DNA from: Zonotrichia leucophrys gambelii | Lineage: Eukaryota > Chordata > Aves > Passeriformes > Passerellidae | NCBI RefSeq assembly: GCF_028769735.1 | Contig: NC_088178.1 | Span: 7,568,001-7,632,000 of the forward strand | Reading direction: 5' to 3' | Length of the DNA stretch: 64,000 nucleotides | Shown here: one piece after another, positions 61,501 to 64,000 of the stretch | How positions within the stretch are numbered: the first letter of the stretch is position 1 | How the letters are laid out: each line of letters opens with the position of its first letter | Notes under the pieces: model-generated | What the model was told of the DNA's origin: nothing | The model's database searches: none | The model's input: only the letters and a program-made list of their open reading frames with translations | Program-made: the position numbers and the translations under genes

Positions 61501-64000
61501 GCTGCTGACTTCATCTCTCCAGCAGAATCCAACATACAAATAGGAAGACAGCTGCAAAGGTGCAGCTGATTAAACTGATTTGGGTGGAAGGTGGCCTGGG
61601 AGGTAGATAGGATCGTGCATCTTGAAAACCAACAAAAACCAGCCCTTAAAATTACTTAAACTTTACCAAACTCTCCTCTTTGATCCATGACATGCCTGCC
61701 AATATGGCCGTGTCAGCATCCAAACGTTTCTGCCATTAGTGACATTAAATGCTGTTCAAGCTCTGCTGGAAATATTTTGGAGATGGGAAAAGTCCCTGCT
61801 CATGGCAAGATGATTGGACTAGATGACCTTTAAAGGTCCCTTCCAATCCATACTATTCCATAAGTCAAGAAGCTGTAATTCAAGGAGACTTTTTGCCAGG
61901 GTCTGGACTCTGAGTTTTCCCTGGGAGCTGAGTCTGTGGCCAGGACTGCAGTTGGAAAGCCTGGGATCCACTGCCATAGCAAAATAATTGTGGTGAGCAT
62001 TACTCCTGTCACAAGGTGAGAGCCATGCACAGAGTGTTGATATTGGCAGTTAAAGGGCCTAAATAGGAGCTCAGAATCCTTATTTTAATCACTGTCATTC
62101 AAATGATATTTCAATATAAAATACATATGTACCTGTGTATGTATATGTGTATATAGATATATATTTGTAACCAAATAGAATTTAGAACTATGCAAACAAT
62201 ACTGGCTGCTTCTTGAAACTAAAGTCTACCAGAACATTTTGGAATAGAGTAGATTTGGAGTAGACTTGCTATGGAGTTTTGTTTGTTTCTTTGTTTGGTT
62301 TTGTTTTATAATCAGTAAAATGCAGCAGACCAAAGTTTTGCTGCAGTTAGTCTTATTAGAAATGTAGGTAATTCCTAACCTGAAACCCACTCAAGTGGGT
62401 TATGAAATTATCTGAAGAGTGCTACCATCTCTAAAATATTTCCATCTGCTGAAAGGCTTTGGCTTGGCAAACATAGGAAAACACAGAGGCTGGGAATTAG
62501 GAGAGATTGGATGTGATGTTTGGGCTGATGGAATCAAGAAAGGACTGGGAGCATTTTCTTTTGGATGTAGGATTGAGTTGGTTTCAAGGCATCTCCTACT
62601 TGGGAAAATGTGCATAGCTGAGATGGGGGCAGTGATCAGAGCATCCCTGAGATGAATTCTGGTTTTGATGGACGTATTAGAAAGCTTCCTGCTGAATCTG
62701 ATGGTACAAGAGTTTAGGCTGCTGGGAGAAATTCCACATGATTTCTGTCATTTCTTTGTGTCAGATCTGATCTTTGCTTTTAGGATTAACTGCAGTGTAT
62801 CTGTGACTTTCAGTGAGCTTTGGCTTTTTATTCCTGGAACTGTAGACAATTCAGGTTTCCCATAACATTATCCTCATCCCAACTGTGAACAAGTTACTAC
62901 TGCTTCTTATAATTTATTGTCTTTCTGTTCCTGAATGTCTGTGTGATCCAGCTGGTCACCAGCACCACCTTCCAGTGCTTCATTAGCTTTTATGCACAGG
63001 GAATTGTTGCAATGGATAAGTTGACCATGCTAGTTGGAAGAGTAGAAGCTTTTGGAGAATGACTTTGCTTCCTCTAGCTGTCATTAGGGAGTGCACACAC
63101 ACATACCTGTACATACATATATAGAAACAAATATAATGTGTTTCAATATAAACTCATTTAGCATTATTCTTATTTAATTTATATTTTAATCTAGTTGTAA
63201 ACCAAAGTATTACAGCTTGTGAAATGATGTCTCTCTGAAATAGGAGGAACCGTTTTTTAGGTGGGAATTCTGAAAGGTCTTTGGTGACAAAAACATGGAT
63301 AGGAGCAAGACTTAAGAACTTGTGCTGCTGGGGAGGTGCAGCCTTGAAAGGATTTGAAACTTGCTGAGTAAAGTTGGATAGTGGGGCCTTCTGAAGGTGT
63401 TCTTCATGGTCCTTAACAGTTTTGTTGTAAAACAAGGACGTTCTGGCAAAGCTAGAAATAAAAGGGGAGAAAGCAGAAAATCAGACTGTAACCTGGCACA
63501 GCCAGGAGCTGGGGAGGAAGCCACAAAACCAGCCACTGATGTATTTAGTGTGTAATTTAAAGTTTTAGGAAATGAGCCATTGCTATTTAGTGGTGTCTAG
63601 AAGTGGTTGGGGGTTTGTTAATAAATTCTGTAAAGGCACGTGTTCTGCTGTCACCAATGGGAAGAAATAATGGGTTCAAAGATAAGATCTTGCTGGTTTT
63701 TCTGTGCCAGGGAGTAATCACCTTTCTGAGGAATTAGCAAGTGCTAAGAACAAATTCACCTCTAATATGTCCCACAGGCCTGGCAGTGGCTCTGCTTCCT
63801 CTAGGGAGGAGGAAGAGAGCTGAAATAAGGAGAGAGCTAATCTGCTTTCAGCCCTGGCTGGTGCTGGTGGCCCTGGAACCAGACAGGGGAGTGGGTAGAG
63901 AGGTGGAACAGCAGCACAGCATCACTGCAGAGGTAGTGCATGTATCTGGCATGCCATGGATGCTGTGGGCCGGGAAATGCTGGGTGTAGAACCTGCACAG
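58526..64000. other. Intergenic sequence downstream of ZBTB37
   Basis: No supported exon, RNA gene or protein-family match on either strand. It contains a short CR1 end, TATG-type low-complexity stretches near 62120-62170 and 63095-63125, and a doubled 23-bp GGCCAAAATGCAA unit near 60738-60775. Part could be an extended ZBTB37 3' UTR. Confidence 0.55.
61765..61864 (+). mobile_element. Short CR1 3' end
   Basis: GATTGGACTAGATGACC, TTTAAAGGTCCCTTCCAATCC and an ACTATTCCATAA tail; only the last ~100 bases remain. Confidence 0.75.

Overview
This is a bird nuclear genome window, probably from a songbird. About twelve CR1 retrotransposon 3' ends are scattered through it, with the typical tail in which a GGTCCCTTCCAACC-type stretch precedes a TGATTCTATG-type end. 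Genes are large and intron-rich, with CpG-island promoters. The species is inferred, not proven.

Layout: (1) 1-19.75 kb, minus strand: DHX9 (RNA helicase A). 23 coding exons are resolved, giving the first 969 codons; the 3' end lies beyond base 1. (2) 19.9-20.76 kb, plus strand: an inverted partial copy of DHX9 exons 10-11 and flanking introns, directly behind the DHX9 promoter, followed by an unassigned insert and a CR1. (3) 22.4-30.4 kb, minus strand: NPL (N-acetylneuraminate lyase), 11 coding exons, 308 residues. (4) 30.9-39.4 kb: no gene seen; CR1 pieces, a degenerate repeat tract with a 55-bp foldback, and a microsatellite. (5) 39.4-40.7 kb, plus strand: a four-exon SOUL/heme-binding-protein family gene of 183 residues. 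(6) 41.6-47.6 kb, minus strand: GAS5, a non-coding snoRNA host gene, with at least ten intronic box C/D snoRNAs (SNORD74, 75, 76, two of the 77/80 type, one I cannot assign, 44, 79, 47, 81). (7) 47.6-58.5 kb, plus strand: ZBTB37, divergent from GAS5 over a shared CpG island; 503 residues, three coding exons. (8) 58.5-64 kb: no gene seen.

The genes are housekeeping functions rather than a pathway: nucleic-acid unwinding (DHX9), sialic-acid breakdown (NPL), heme/porphyrin binding (SOUL-like), rRNA 2'-O-methylation guides (GAS5 snoRNAs) and BTB zinc-finger transcription control (ZBTB37). The most unusual feature is the inverted DHX9 copy: its inner ~680 bp is nearly identical to the parent while its outer ~150 bp is clearly diverged, and it sits where transcription divergent from the DHX9 promoter would read it antisense to DHX9 pre-mRNA. 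The GAS5 locus also holds an unassigned C/D snoRNA and a candidate 7-nt microexon.
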